Shown in pieces: positions 55,645-63,472 of a stretch of 64,000 nt of DNA. The translations under genes and the position numbers were made by a program. Below the pieces are notes generated by a model. It saw only the letters and a program-made list of their open reading frames with translations. It was not told where the DNA came from and ran no database searches. Position 1 is the stretch's first letter, and each line of letters opens with the position of its first letter. Source of the DNA: VRUE01 sp963715625 (GTDB taxonomy: Bacteria > Actinomycetota > Thermoleophilia > Solirubrobacterales > 70-9); contig OY970260.1 of NCBI GenBank assembly GCA_963715625.1, positions 372,001 to 436,000 on the forward strand, written 5' to 3'.

Positions 55645-58029
55645 ATGAGCGATGCGGCGATCGAGCGGGGGCTCTCCAGCGCCACGGCGGCGAAGCGGCT
55701 GCGTGAGCTCGGCTCCCCCCCGGAGACCTCCTCGCGCTCGGTCTCCAGCATCGTCGCCGGCAACGTCTTCACGCTGTTCAACGCGATCATCGGCGCCTTC
55801 TTCGTGCTCGACCTCGGGCTGGGCCTCTACGCCGACTCGCTCTTCGGCGCGATCGCCGTGATCAACAGCTACATCGGGATCCGCCAGGAGCTGAAGGCGA
55901 AGCGGACCCTCGACGAGCTGGCGGTGCTGGTGGCGCCGCACGCGAGGGTCGTGCGCGACGGCGCCGTCCAGAGCCTGCTTGCGGAGGAGATCGTCCCCGG
56001 CGACGTGGTCCGGGTCGAGCCGGGCGACCAGCTCGTCGCCGACGGCGAGGTGATCCGCTCGCGCGGGATGACGCTCGACGAGTCGCTGCTGACCGGCGAG
56101 GCCGACGGCGTTCGCAAGGGACTCGGCGAGCGCGCTCTTTCGGGCTCCTTCTGCATCAGCGGCTCCGGCTACTACGCGGTCGACGCGGTGCGCGAGCAGA
56201 GCTACGCGGGCAAGCTGGCCGGTGAGGCCCGCGCCTTCCGCCACCCGCCCTCGCCGCTGCAGCACGAGGTCAACCGGGTGATCGTCGCCTGCGTCTACGC
56301 GATGGCGCCGCTGGCGGTCCTGCTGATCCTGACGCTGAAGCTGCGCAACACCGGGATCGAAGAGGCCGCGCAGACCGCGACCGCGGGCCTGGTGACGCTG
56401 ATCCCGGAGGGCCTGGTGCTGCTGATGAGCGTCACCTTCGCGGTCGCCGCGGTGCGGCTGGCCCGCAAGGGCACGCTGGTGCAGCAGATGAGCGCGACCG
56501 AGAGCCTCGCCGCGGTCAACACGATCTGCGTCGACAAGACCGGCACCCTGACCGACGGCGAGCTGCGGCTGCTGGGCGCCGAGGTCGCCGAGGGCCTGGA
56601 GCCGGCGGTGGCGCATGCCGCGCTCGGCCGCTTCGCCGCCAGCGCCGGCGACCGCAACCGCACCCTGGAAGCGATCGCCGAGCGGTTCCCCGGCGAGGCG
56701 GAGAGAGTCAGCGGCGAAGTGCCGTTCTCCTCGGAGTGGAAGTGGAGCGGGCTGCGGATCGGCTCGACGACGTACGTGCTCGGCGCGCCCGACGTGCTCG
56801 GCGCTGCGGGGGCGCTGGCGCTGTCGCCGGGGCTCGCCCGCAAGCTGGAGGAGGAGACGGCCGCCGGCCGCCGGGTCGTCGCCTTCGGCGAATCGAGCGA
56901 GCCGCTGCCGGCCGATGCCTCCGAGCGGGCGGCGCCGAGGATTGAGCCGATCGCCCTGGTCGTGCTGGAGGAGACGCTGCGGCCGGACGCGGCCGAAACG
57001 GTCGCGGCGATGCGCGAGGAGGACGTCGACCTGAAGCTGATCTCCGGCGACGCGCGGGCGACCGTGACCGCGGTGGCGGCGGCGGTCGGGGTGCCGCCCG
57101 AAGCCGGCACGATCGAGGGCGACGAGCTGCCCGAGGATCCGCAGGAGCTCGCTGAGGCGGCACAGCGAAACACCGTCTTCTGCCGGATCAAGCCGGAGCA
57201 GAAGAAGGCCCTGGTCGCGGCGCTCGCCGCCTCCGGGCGCTACACCGCGATGATCGGCGACGGGGTCAACGACGTGCCGGCGCTGAAGCAGGCCCGGCTG
57301 GCGGTGGCGATGGGCTCGGGCGCGCAGGTGACCAAGGGGGTCGCCGACGTGGTCCTGCTCGAGGACGAGTTCGCGCGCCTGCCGCAGGCGGTCGCCGAGG
57401 GTCGCCGCATCGCCCGCAACATCCACCGGCTCGGGCGCCTCTACCTGACCAAGTCGGTCTACGCGGCGGCGCTGATCCTGCTCGTCGCCGTCCCCGGCTT
57501 CGCCTTCCCCTTCCTCCCCCGCCACCTCACCCTGGCCGTGTTCCTGACGATCGGGATCCCCTCCTTCGTCCTCGCCCTGGCGCCGTCGGACGGGCCGCTG
57601 TACCGGGGCCGGCTGCTGCGCGCGCTCGCCGCCTTCGCGGTGCCGGCGGGCCTGGCGACGGCGCTCGGCTCGATCCTCTCCTTCTTCCTCGTCGACACCG
57701 TCTTCGGCGGCAGCCTCGAAGCCGGCCGCACGGCGGCGACGACGACGCTGATCGTGCTCGGCCTCTGCTTCGTCCTGCTGCTGGAGCGCGGCCCCGGGCG
57801 CGAGCACATAGCGATCCAGAGCTACATGCTCGCCCTGGTGGCCGGCCTGGGCGCCCTCTTCGCCCTGATCCTCGCCGCCGCCCCGATACGCGACTTCTTC
57901 GAGATGGCCCTGCTCGGCGCGACCCAGTGGTTCCTGGCGCTGCTCTCGGCGGCGGCGGGGCTGACGATCGCCAGCCTGCTCTGGCGCCTGCCCCAGATCG
58001 AAGCCCTGGAAGCCCCTGGGGCCGATTGA
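55645..58029 (+). CDS. CtpE-like P-type cation-transporting ATPase, 794 aa
   Basis: A P-type ATPase with the actuator motif LDESLLTGEADGV near 150, the membrane motif LIPEGLVLLMSV near 255, the phosphorylated Asp in ICVDKTGTLTDGEL near 295, and the hinge GDGVNDVPALKQARLAVAMG near 540. About ten membrane helices are seen, the last six after residue 600. The PEGL motif and short N-terminus fit the CtpE group, which imports Ca2+ in mycobacteria. No metal-binding N-terminal domain is present. It shares a 28 bp intergenic region with the divergent oxidoreductase. Confidence 0.9.
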   Translation: MSDAAIERGLSSATAAKRLRELGSPPETSSRSVSSIVAGNVFTLFNAIIGAFFVLDLGLGLYADSLFGAIAVINSYIGIRQELKAKRTLDELAVLVAPHARVVRDGAVQSLLAEEIVPGDVVRVEPGDQLVADGEVIRSRGMTLDESLLTGEADGVRKGLGERALSGSFCISGSGYYAVDAVREQSYAGKLAGEARAFRHPPSPLQHEVNRVIVACVYAMAPLAVLLILTLKLRNTGIEEAAQTATAGLVTLIPEGLVLLMSVTFAVAAVRLARKGTLVQQMSATESLAAVNTICVDKTGTLTDGELRLLGAEVAEGLEPAVAHAALGRFAASAGDRNRTLEAIAERFPGEAERVSGEVPFSSEWKWSGLRIGSTTYVLGAPDVLGAAGALALSPGLARKLEEETAAGRRVVAFGESSEPLPADASERAAPRIEPIALVVLEETLRPDAAETVAAMREEDVDLKLISGDARATVTAVAAAVGVPPEAGTIEGDELPEDPQELAEAAQRNTVFCRIKPEQKKALVAALAASGRYTAMIGDGVNDVPALKQARLAVAMGSGAQVTKGVADVVLLEDEFARLPQAVAEGRRIARNIHRLGRLYLTKSVYAAALILLVAVPGFAFPFLPRHLTLAVFLTIGIPSFVLALAPSDGPLYRGRLLRALAAFAVPAGLATALGSILSFFLVDTVFGGSLEAGRTAATTTLIVLGLCFVLLLERGPGREHIAIQSYMLALVAGLGALFALILAAAPIRDFFEMALLGATQWFLALLSAAAGLTIASLLWRLPQIEALEAPGAD

Positions 58030-58099
58030 CGATCCAGCCTCATCTCGCTCACAACACGTTTACTCCCAGCCGCCGCCGGAAGTAAGAAGATGCCGGGGC

Positions 58100-59338
58100 A
58101 TGGACCGCGCCTTTGCCGTCAGCTGGAGGGCGTTCGCCGTCTCCCGCGCCCTGATCTGGGCCTCCGGCATCGCCTCGATCCTCGTCTTCGGCTGGGCCCA
58201 GCAACGCGCCGCCCACTTCGACCCCTTCCTCCTCACCCTGCCGCCGGGTCACGATCTCCTCAACCTGCTGATCGCCCCCGCCGCCCGCTTCGACTCGGCC
58301 TGGTACCTGGAAATCGCCCACTACGGCTACGACACGCCGGAGCGTGCCGCCTTCTTCCCCCTGCTGCCGCTCCTGATCGCCGGCGGCGGCGCCCTGGTCG
58401 GCTCCCAGCTCGCCGCCGGCATCGCCCTCTCCAGCGCCTGCGGCGCCGGGGCGCTCGTCCTCCTGCACCGGCTGACCGCGCTCGAGACCGACCCCGAGGT
58501 GGCGCGGGCGACCGTCTGGATCCTCGCCTGCTTCCCCACCGCCCTGGCGCTCTCCGCCGTCTACACCGAGGGCCTCTTCCTGCTGCTGACGCTGGCCGCG
58601 ATCCTCGCCGGGCGCAAGGGCAACTGGTGGGTGGCCGGCGGGCTGGCGGCGCTCGCCGCCGCCACCCGCAGCGCCGGCGTCCTCCTCCTCCTGCCGCTGC
58701 TCGTCCTCTACCTCTACGGGCCGCGCACCGATGCGGCACCGCGGCCTCCCGGGCCGGGCTGGCGCGGCTGGCTGCCGCGCTATCCGCTGCGCCGCGACGC
58801 GCTCGGCATCGCCCTGGCGCCGCTGGGCCTGCTCGCCTACCTCGCCTACCTGGGCCTTGCCACCGGCGACCCGGCGGCCGCTTTCACCGCGCAGTCGGAG
58901 TGGTCGCGCAGCTTCATCCCGCTCGGCGGGGTCGCCCTCGGCGCGCTCGACGCCTTCAAGGGCCTGGTCGCGCTGCTGCCCGGGCCCGATCCGTTCGGCC
59001 CGCGCCAACGACCGTACGCCAACGCGATCGCCGCCCGTGACATCGCCTTCTTCGCCTTCCTGGTCGTCTTCGCCTGGCTGGCGGTGAAGGTGTGGAGACG
59101 GCTGCCGGCCCCGTACACGGCCTACACCCTGAGCAGCCTCGCCCTGCCGCTCTCGGTCCCCTCGGCCGGTGGGGCGCTGCTCTCGCTGCCGCGCTTCGGC
59201 TTCGTCGTCTTCCCACTCTGGATCGCGCTCGCCCAGTGGGCACTGGAGCGCGGCGTCCTGCGCCGGGTCCTCGCGATCGAGCTGACGCTGCTGGCCGCGT
59301 TCACCTGCCTCTTCACCACCTGGATCCTCGCGCCCTAG
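58100..59338 (+). CDS. PIG-V-like mannosyltransferase membrane protein, 412 aa
   Basis: A polytopic membrane GT-C type enzyme with about ten helices. The luminal loop motif RFDSAWYLEIAHYGYDTPER near 54-73 matches the PIG-V family (Asp-Ser and Tyr-Gly-Tyr positions), then FFPLLPLLIAGGGALVGSQL, and CFPTALALSAVYTEGLFLLL near 150. These enzymes transfer mannose from polyprenyl-phosphate mannose to a lipid-linked or protein acceptor. Its stop codon is directly joined to the end of an IS630 remnant on the opposite strand. Confidence 0.85.
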   Translation: MDRAFAVSWRAFAVSRALIWASGIASILVFGWAQQRAAHFDPFLLTLPPGHDLLNLLIAPAARFDSAWYLEIAHYGYDTPERAAFFPLLPLLIAGGGALVGSQLAAGIALSSACGAGALVLLHRLTALETDPEVARATVWILACFPTALALSAVYTEGLFLLLTLAAILAGRKGNWWVAGGLAALAAATRSAGVLLLLPLLVLYLYGPRTDAAPRPPGPGWRGWLPRYPLRRDALGIALAPLGLLAYLAYLGLATGDPAAAFTAQSEWSRSFIPLGGVALGALDAFKGLVALLPGPDPFGPRQRPYANAIAARDIAFFAFLVVFAWLAVKVWRRLPAPYTAYTLSSLALPLSVPSAGGALLSLPRFGFVVFPLWIALAQWALERGVLRRVLAIELTLLAAFTCLFTTWILAP

Positions 59339-59706
59339 TGTCCTGAGTCGTTAATTACGTTGCAGTAGCTCGCGGGAGCGTCGAGAATCTCCTCAGCGCT
59401 CTTGGTCCAGACGTAGGGCTTTGGGTCCTCGGTCCAGTGCTCGACCCAGTCCTCGATATCGGCGTTCAGCTCGGCGACCGAGCGGTGGGTGCCGCGCCGC
59501 AGCTTGCGGGCGGTCAACTCCGCGAACCAGTGCTCGACCAGGTTGATCCAGCTCGCCCCGGTCGGGGTGAAGTGCAGGTGAAAGCGCGGGTGGGCGGCGA
59601 GCCAGCGCTTGACGGCCGGGGTCTTATGGGTGGCGTAGTTGTCGAGGATCAGATGCACGTCAAGCTCGGCGGGGACGCTCTTGTCGATCTTCTGAAGGAA
59701 CTTCAT
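59335..59706 (-). mobile_element. IS630-family transposase, 3' remnant
   Basis: The 123-residue frame has the middle and last parts of an IS630/Tc1-like DDE domain: catalytic Asp in DVHLILDNYATHKTPAVKRW, then FHLHFTPTGASWINLVEHWF with the final Glu, and the C-terminal SAEEILDAPASYCNVINDSG. The N-terminal helix-turn-helix and the first catalytic Asp are missing, so it is inactive. The IS end merges with the stop of the mannosyltransferase gene. Upstream, the truncation point joins directly to the second mini-peptide gene in the same frame. Confidence 0.88.
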
Positions 59707-59718
59707 CGGGCTTCGCGC

Positions 59719-59781
59719 TCAGGCGTGCTTGTAGACCTGCACGCTCGGCACTTGGGCGCAGATCGAGCGAATCTTCAACAT
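59719..59781 (-). CDS. Mini-peptide 2, 20 aa, related to mini-peptide 1
   Basis: ATG at 59781 with the product MLKIRSICAQVPSVQVYKHA. It aligns with the peptide upstream (MEIRQVAPTIPMLHVYKSN): Ile-Arg near the start, Pro in the middle, and Val-Tyr-Lys at the end are identical, and three other positions are conservative. There is no strong ribosome binding site, so it might be a decayed copy. It is followed by a fifteen-base link to the transposase remnant. No matching family is known to me. Confidence 0.5.
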   Translation of the reverse strand: MLKIRSICAQVPSVQVYKHA

Positions 59782-59806
59782 GCGGCCAGTCTAGCCAGAC
59801 GGGAGG

Positions 59807-59837
59807 CCGGTCCCAGCACCGCTTCTGCCGGGACCGG
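59807..59837. terminator. Hairpin between the two mini-peptide genes
   Basis: CCGGTCCC (59807-59814) pairs with GGGACCGG (59830-59837), extended by AGCA/TGCC with one mismatch, around CCGCTTC. It may limit expression of the second peptide, stabilise the message of the first, or be a remnant of repeat insertion. Confidence 0.5.
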
Positions 59838-59859
59838 CTCCGGTAATGAGGCCATCCGT

Positions 59860-59919
59860 CTAGTTGGACTTGTAGACGTGCAGCATCGGAATCGTGGGGG
59901 CCACTTGCCTGATCTCCAT
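59860..59919 (-). CDS. Mini-peptide 1, 19 aa
   Basis: ATG at 59919 preceded eight bases upstream by a strong GAGGAGGTGA ribosome binding site, the best evidence that this tiny ORF is translated. The product is MEIRQVAPTIPMLHVYKSN. It shares the IR...P...VYK pattern with a second peptide encoded 80 bases downstream. It is divergent from a winged-helix regulator across an AT-rich region with a 24 bp palindrome. It could be a secreted signal, a modified peptide precursor, or a regulator of the adjacent DNA-binding proteins. Confidence 0.62.
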   Translation of the reverse strand: MEIRQVAPTIPMLHVYKSN

Positions 59920-59975
59920 CCCTGCTCACCTCCTCTCGCAAAGCCGTCGGGAGTCCAGATCCCCGGCCAAAGGTG

Positions 59976-59999
59976 AATACTAAGGAAATCCTGAGTATT
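59976..59999. promoter_or_regulatory. 24 bp operator between the peptide genes and the winged-helix gene
   Basis: AATACTAAGGA (59976-59986) and TCCTGAGTATT (59989-59999) are inverted arms with one mismatch. It lies in the AT-rich divergent promoter region and shares GAATACT and GAGTAT half-sites with the region at 46040-46090 before another winged-helix regulator. Confidence 0.65.
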
Positions 60000-60100
60000 A
60001 GGGGTTAGCTGATAGAAGTAGCGGTTGCTCCGCTTGACGATCCCTTATGCTCCGCGCTGCCTGAATAGCCAATGCACGTCGAGCAAGAGGAGGGTCAGCG

Positions 60101-60727
60101 GTGTCAAAATCCGCCAGCAAGCAGAAGAAGCGCAGCCTTGAGAAGGCGACGCACTACGCCCTGGGGGCACGGGTGCGGTCGGAAATCCTCACGATCCTCA
60201 ATGACGGCCCGGCCAGCCACAGCGAACTGGCCAAGCTCGCCGGCTTGAGCGTCGGCAAGATCGGGCACCACATCCAAGAGCTGGTGGAATCAGGCTCGAT
60301 TGAACTGGCCGACATCGTGCAAGTGCGAAACCAGAACGTGCATATCTACCGCGCTGTCAAACGCGCCTACATCAGCGACGCGGAGGCCGAACAAGCGTCG
60401 TCCGAGGAGAACAACGAAGTGGCGGCGTTCATCCTCCAGGGGTTCACTGCCGAGGCGCTCTGCTCACTCTGGGCTGGCAAGCTCGACGCCAATAAGGGGC
60501 TGGTCAAGATGAGCTGGGAGTCGCTGAATGTCGATCCCGAGGCGCGGGAGAAGATTCACGAAGAGCAACTCGAATCGTATGAGCGAATCCTGAAACTCGC
60601 AGCCAAGGGGGCCGACAATCTGGCGGAGTCCGGCGATACGGGCGTATCACTCATCGTGGGTTCGTTCGGCTTTGCTCGGAGTCGTGAGCCGCGGACACCG
60701 TACCCACTAACGGTAAAAACTGACTAG
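60101..60727 (+). CDS. ArsR-like winged-helix regulator with C-terminal effector-like domain, 208 aa
   Basis: GTG start behind GAGGAGG. Residues 15-80 form a winged helix: YALGARVRSEILTILNDGPA, SHSELAKLAGLSVGKIGHHI, QELVESGSIELADIV. The remaining part, about residues 95-208, is helical (NNEVAAFILQGFTAEALCSL, EKIHEEQLESYERILKLAAK) and may bind a ligand or peptide. The region has lower GC than the core genome. It is divergent from the two mini-peptides and followed by two smaller winged-helix genes. Repression from the 59976-59999 palindrome is the simplest model. Confidence 0.72.
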   Translation: MSKSASKQKKRSLEKATHYALGARVRSEILTILNDGPASHSELAKLAGLSVGKIGHHIQELVESGSIELADIVQVRNQNVHIYRAVKRAYISDAEAEQASSEENNEVAAFILQGFTAEALCSLWAGKLDANKGLVKMSWESLNVDPEAREKIHEEQLESYERILKLAAKGADNLAESGDTGVSLIVGSFGFARSREPRTPYPLTVKTD

Positions 60728-60903
60728 ACGGCACAGACGGTTCGAGAAGTAGGTATGGACTAACCAGTTCCTATCTGGCACTGTCTACTACTCAAATTAG
60801 ATACGTCCTGTTGAGGAGAACCCTGAGCAGGAACAAATCTAGGTTCGCGCCCTGGACGGCAACTAACACTAGTGGCCTTCGTCGTCCGGGGCGCGTTTGA
60901 ACT
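60728..60903 (+). other. Leader region between winged-helix genes with a long hairpin
   Basis: GCGCCCTGGACG (60847-60858) pairs with CGTCCGGGGCGC (60883-60894) with one mismatch, just before the next ATG (60904), which has no visible ribosome binding site, so the hairpin may control its translation. A 29-codon open frame (TTG 60811 to TGA 60898) lies here too but has little support. Confidence 0.4.
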
Positions 60904-61251
60904 ATGTCAGCACGTCGCAAAAGACAGCCTTGCCAAACATCCCAGCCCGAGCTGGAAAGAGAGCCGCTGGACTGGAGCATTCTGGCGGGTCGGCTTGTCC
61001 ACCCCACCAAGGCACTCATCATCGAAGCCATGCGCTGTATCAGCCTTCCGTTGGCCGCGTCAGACCTTGAGAAGGTCTTCGACGACGGGGGGTTGAGTCT
61101 GACCGTTATCTCGTATCACGTCCGCACGATGGCCAAGGTGGGCATTCTCAAGCGAATCAAGGTGGAACCGGTGCGTGGGGGCCAGAAGCAGATTTATGTC
61201 TTCTCTGAGGAAGTCAGGAAAACTTTGCGGGAGGGATGCCCCAAAGGCTAG
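60904..61251 (+). CDS. Winged-helix (ArsR-like) protein, 115 aa
   Basis: A single winged helix: GRLVHPTKALIIEAMRCISL, PLAASDLEKVFDDGGLSLTV, ISYHVRTMAKVGILKRIKVE, and the wing RGGQKQIYVFSEEVRKTLRE. It is basic at the start (SARRKRQPCQTS). It is the same fold as the gene upstream but lacks the C-terminal domain. Only four bases separate it from the third regulator, so these are co-translated. The target is unknown. Confidence 0.72.
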   Translation: MSARRKRQPCQTSQPELEREPLDWSILAGRLVHPTKALIIEAMRCISLPLAASDLEKVFDDGGLSLTVISYHVRTMAKVGILKRIKVEPVRGGQKQIYVFSEEVRKTLREGCPKG

Positions 61252-61255
61252 GGAG

Positions 61256-61477
61256 ATGTGCGACGACCAAGACGAGAATGCAAGACGGTATCGCGAGGCG
61301 TACGCTAGGAGCCACCCCATCCGGGTCAGCATCTTGGAGCTATACGCTCAGGACAAGGGGCGGCCACTGGCGGTCGAGGCTCTATTCGGCGATCTTGCCG
61401 ACGAGAGCCTGAAGCCCCCTGTGGTGGCCTACCACCTGCGGGTGCTGCGGGAGGCGGGGTTGCTTCCGGAGGTTTGA
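61256..61477 (+). CDS. Short winged-helix protein, 73 aa
   Basis: ATG 61256 behind GGGAG, four bases past the upstream stop. The protein is only a helix-turn-helix: ARSHPIRVSILELYAQDKGR, EALFGDLADESLKPPVVAYH, LRVLREAGLLPEV. It ends where the wing would start, so it is either truncated or a mini-regulator that pairs with the larger ones. It is the third in the row. The frame is open further upstream inside the previous gene but that is not a real extension. Confidence 0.65.
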   Translation: MCDDQDENARRYREAYARSHPIRVSILELYAQDKGRPLAVEALFGDLADESLKPPVVAYHLRVLREAGLLPEV

Positions 61478-61571
61478 GGCTAGCGCGAGGGCTGCGGTGG
61501 CCGACCAAGCAGATCGAGGACGTGGCGTGCTCCGCACGCGAGCGACCGAGGACGCGGGGGATATACGCCGG

Positions 61572-62012
61572 TCAGCTATCCGCAGGCGGGAGGACGAACT
61601 GGGTGACGATCATGTTGGCGGCGAGGCGCGGCTCGGCGCCCTCGCGCATCCGCTCGATCTTGACCTCGATCACGACTGTGCTCTTGCCGACGTGCAGCGG
61701 CCTGGCGACCGCGACGATCTCGTCGCCGAGCAGGGCGGCGGCGAAGACGTTGAGCTTCAGCTCGATCGTGGTGAAGTTGTGGCGGGCCGGGACGTTGCGG
61801 AAGGTCGCCCAGGCGGCGACGGTGTCGCCGAGCGCGGTCCAGACGCCGCCGTGGACGTAGCCGCCCGGGTGCAGGTGGCGCTTGTCGACGACGATGCGGC
61901 CGCTGGCGAAGGAGTCCTCGATCTCCAGCGGCTCGATGCCGAGGTCGCCGGGGAAGCTCTCCGGCAGGAAGGCACGGACGTGCTCGGGTTCCAGCGCCGA
62001 ACGGTCGGTCAT
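61572..62012 (-). CDS. PaaI-family hotdog thioesterase, 146 aa
   Basis: A single hotdog domain: HLHPGGYVHGGVWTALGDTV near 46-66 with the catalytic Asp in the helix, ATFRNVPARHNFTTIELKLN near 69-88 and VAVARPLHVGKSTVVIEVKI near 100. It hydrolyses acyl- or aryl-CoA in the cytoplasm. It overlaps the monooxygenase stop by one base (TGATG). Together with the crotonase gene upstream this forms a catabolic operon. Confidence 0.9.
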   Translation of the reverse strand: MTDRSALEPEHVRAFLPESFPGDLGIEPLEIEDSFASGRIVVDKRHLHPGGYVHGGVWTALGDTVAAWATFRNVPARHNFTTIELKLNVFAAALLGDEIVAVARPLHVGKSTVVIEVKIERMREGAEPRLAANMIVTQFVLPPADS

Positions 62013-63472
62013 CAGGCGGCCAGGCTATAGGTGCTGGGGTCCAGGCGCGCGGTGCGGCGACGGTAGGCGCTCCAGGTCCAGGGCCAGTTGCTGGGGTCGT
62101 TGCCGTCCTCGTCGACGTACCAGTTGGTGCAGCCGCTGTGCCAGACGCTCTTGGAGAGCGCGGCGCGCAGCTCGCGGTCGAACTCCTCGGCCGCCTCGCG
62201 GCGGATCTCGATCCGCCGCGCCGCGGCCCGCTCCATCTCCCGCAGCGCCGCCAGCACGTGGCCGATCCCGCACTCGAGCGTGTTGACGACCGAGCCGGTG
62301 CCGCCGTTCGTGTTGGGCCCGTAGAGCAGGAACATGTTGGGAAAGCCGGGAACGCTGAGGCCCAGGTAGGCGCGCGGGACCTTCACCCACTCCTCGCGCA
62401 GGGTGCGGCCGCCGCGGCCGGCGATCTCCATCGGGGCGACGAAGTCATGGCTGGCGAAACCGGTGGCGAGGACGAGCACGTCGGCGGAACGCTCGATGCC
62501 GGTCGCATCGCGGATGCCGCCCGGCACGATCGTCTCGATCCCCTCGGCGACCAGCTCGACGTTGGGCTGCGTGAGGGTCGGGTACCACTCGTCGGTCAGC
62601 ATGATCCGCTTGCACCCGATCTCGTCGCTCGGGGTCACCTTGCTGCGCAGGCCGGGATCCGAGATCGCGCTCTCGATCTGGCGCCTGCCGATCGCGCGCA
62701 AGACGGGGAGAAGCCAGCGCTGGCGGGTCATCGCCGCCGCGCCGAACTCGTTGAAGGCGAAGACCAGCGCCCGGTCGAGCCGGTGCAGGAGCGGGGAGCG
62801 CTTGAAGAGGGCACGCATGCGCGGCGAGTACTCGAAGTCCCCCTTGGGGAAGGTCCAGCCGGGCGAGCGCTGGTAGACGTCGAGCCGGGCGACCTCGGGC
62901 TGGATCGCCGGCACGACCTGGATCGCGCTGCAGCCGGTGCCGATCACGGCGACGCGCTTGTCGGCGAGCTCGATGTCGTGGCGCCACTCGGCGGTGTGGA
63001 AGGCCGGGCCCCCGAAGCTCTCCAGGCCGGAGAGCGGCGGCACTTTCGGCACCGAGAGCTGCCCGCAGGCGGCGATCAGCACGTCGGCCTCGTGCGGCCC
63101 GGCGCTCGTCTCCAACCTCCAGCGGCCGCGCTCCTCGTCCCAGGCCGCGCTCCTCACCTCGGTGCCGGTGCGGACCTTCTCGAGCACGCCGAAGCGGCGG
63201 GCAACGCCCTCGACGTAGGCCTGGATCTCCGGCCCGGGCGCGTAGCGCCGCGACCAGCTGTTGGGGGCGAAGGAGAACTCGTAGAGGTGGGAGGGGATGT
63301 CGCAGGCGGCGCCCGGGTAGGTGTTCGCCTGCCAGACCCCGCCCACCCGCTCGGCCTTCTCGAAGACCGTGACGTCCTCGCAGCCCTCGCGCTTCAGCAT
63401 CGCAGCGGCGCCGACGCCGCCGAAGCCGCCGCCGACGATCGCGATCGAGGGCCCGGTCCTACTCAACGCCAA
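62012..63472 (-). CDS. Flavin monooxygenase (Baeyer-Villiger type), 486 aa
   Basis: FAD- and NADPH-dependent. The FAD loop is IAIVGGGFGGVGAAAMLKRE at 10-29, the type I BVMO fingerprint FGGPAFHTAEWRHD near 153-166, the NADPH loop VAVIGTGCSAIQVVPAIQPE near 174, and the C-terminal VLVLATGFASHDFVAPMEIA near 335. It converts ketones to esters or hydroxylates related substrates. The start is TTG 63472 or a downstream TTG; it overlaps the crotonase gene by fourteen bases. The substrate is not known. Confidence 0.9.
   Translation of the reverse strand: MALSRTGPSIAIVGGGFGGVGAAAMLKREGCEDVTVFEKAERVGGVWQANTYPGAACDIPSHLYEFSFAPNSWSRRYAPGPEIQAYVEGVARRFGVLEKVRTGTEVRSAAWDEERGRWRLETSAGPHEADVLIAACGQLSVPKVPPLSGLESFGGPAFHTAEWRHDIELADKRVAVIGTGCSAIQVVPAIQPEVARLDVYQRSPGWTFPKGDFEYSPRMRALFKRSPLLHRLDRALVFAFNEFGAAAMTRQRWLLPVLRAIGRRQIESAISDPGLRSKVTPSDEIGCKRIMLTDEWYPTLTQPNVELVAEGIETIVPGGIRDATGIERSADVLVLATGFASHDFVAPMEIAGRGGRTLREEWVKVPRAYLGLSVPGFPNMFLLYGPNTNGGTGSVVNTLECGIGHVLAALREMERAAARRIEIRREAAEEFDRELRAALSKSVWHSGCTNWYVDEDGNDPSNWPWTWSAYRRRTARLDPSTYSLAA

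Noticed and set aside
55069..57807. 912-codon leftward frame across the P-type ATPase gene
   Set aside because: Antisense shadow; the opposite strand has all P-type ATPase motifs.
60811..60900. 29-codon TTG-started ORF between winged-helix genes
   Set aside because: Starts with TTG without a spaced ribosome binding site and overlaps a strong hairpin; no similarity to the mini-peptides.
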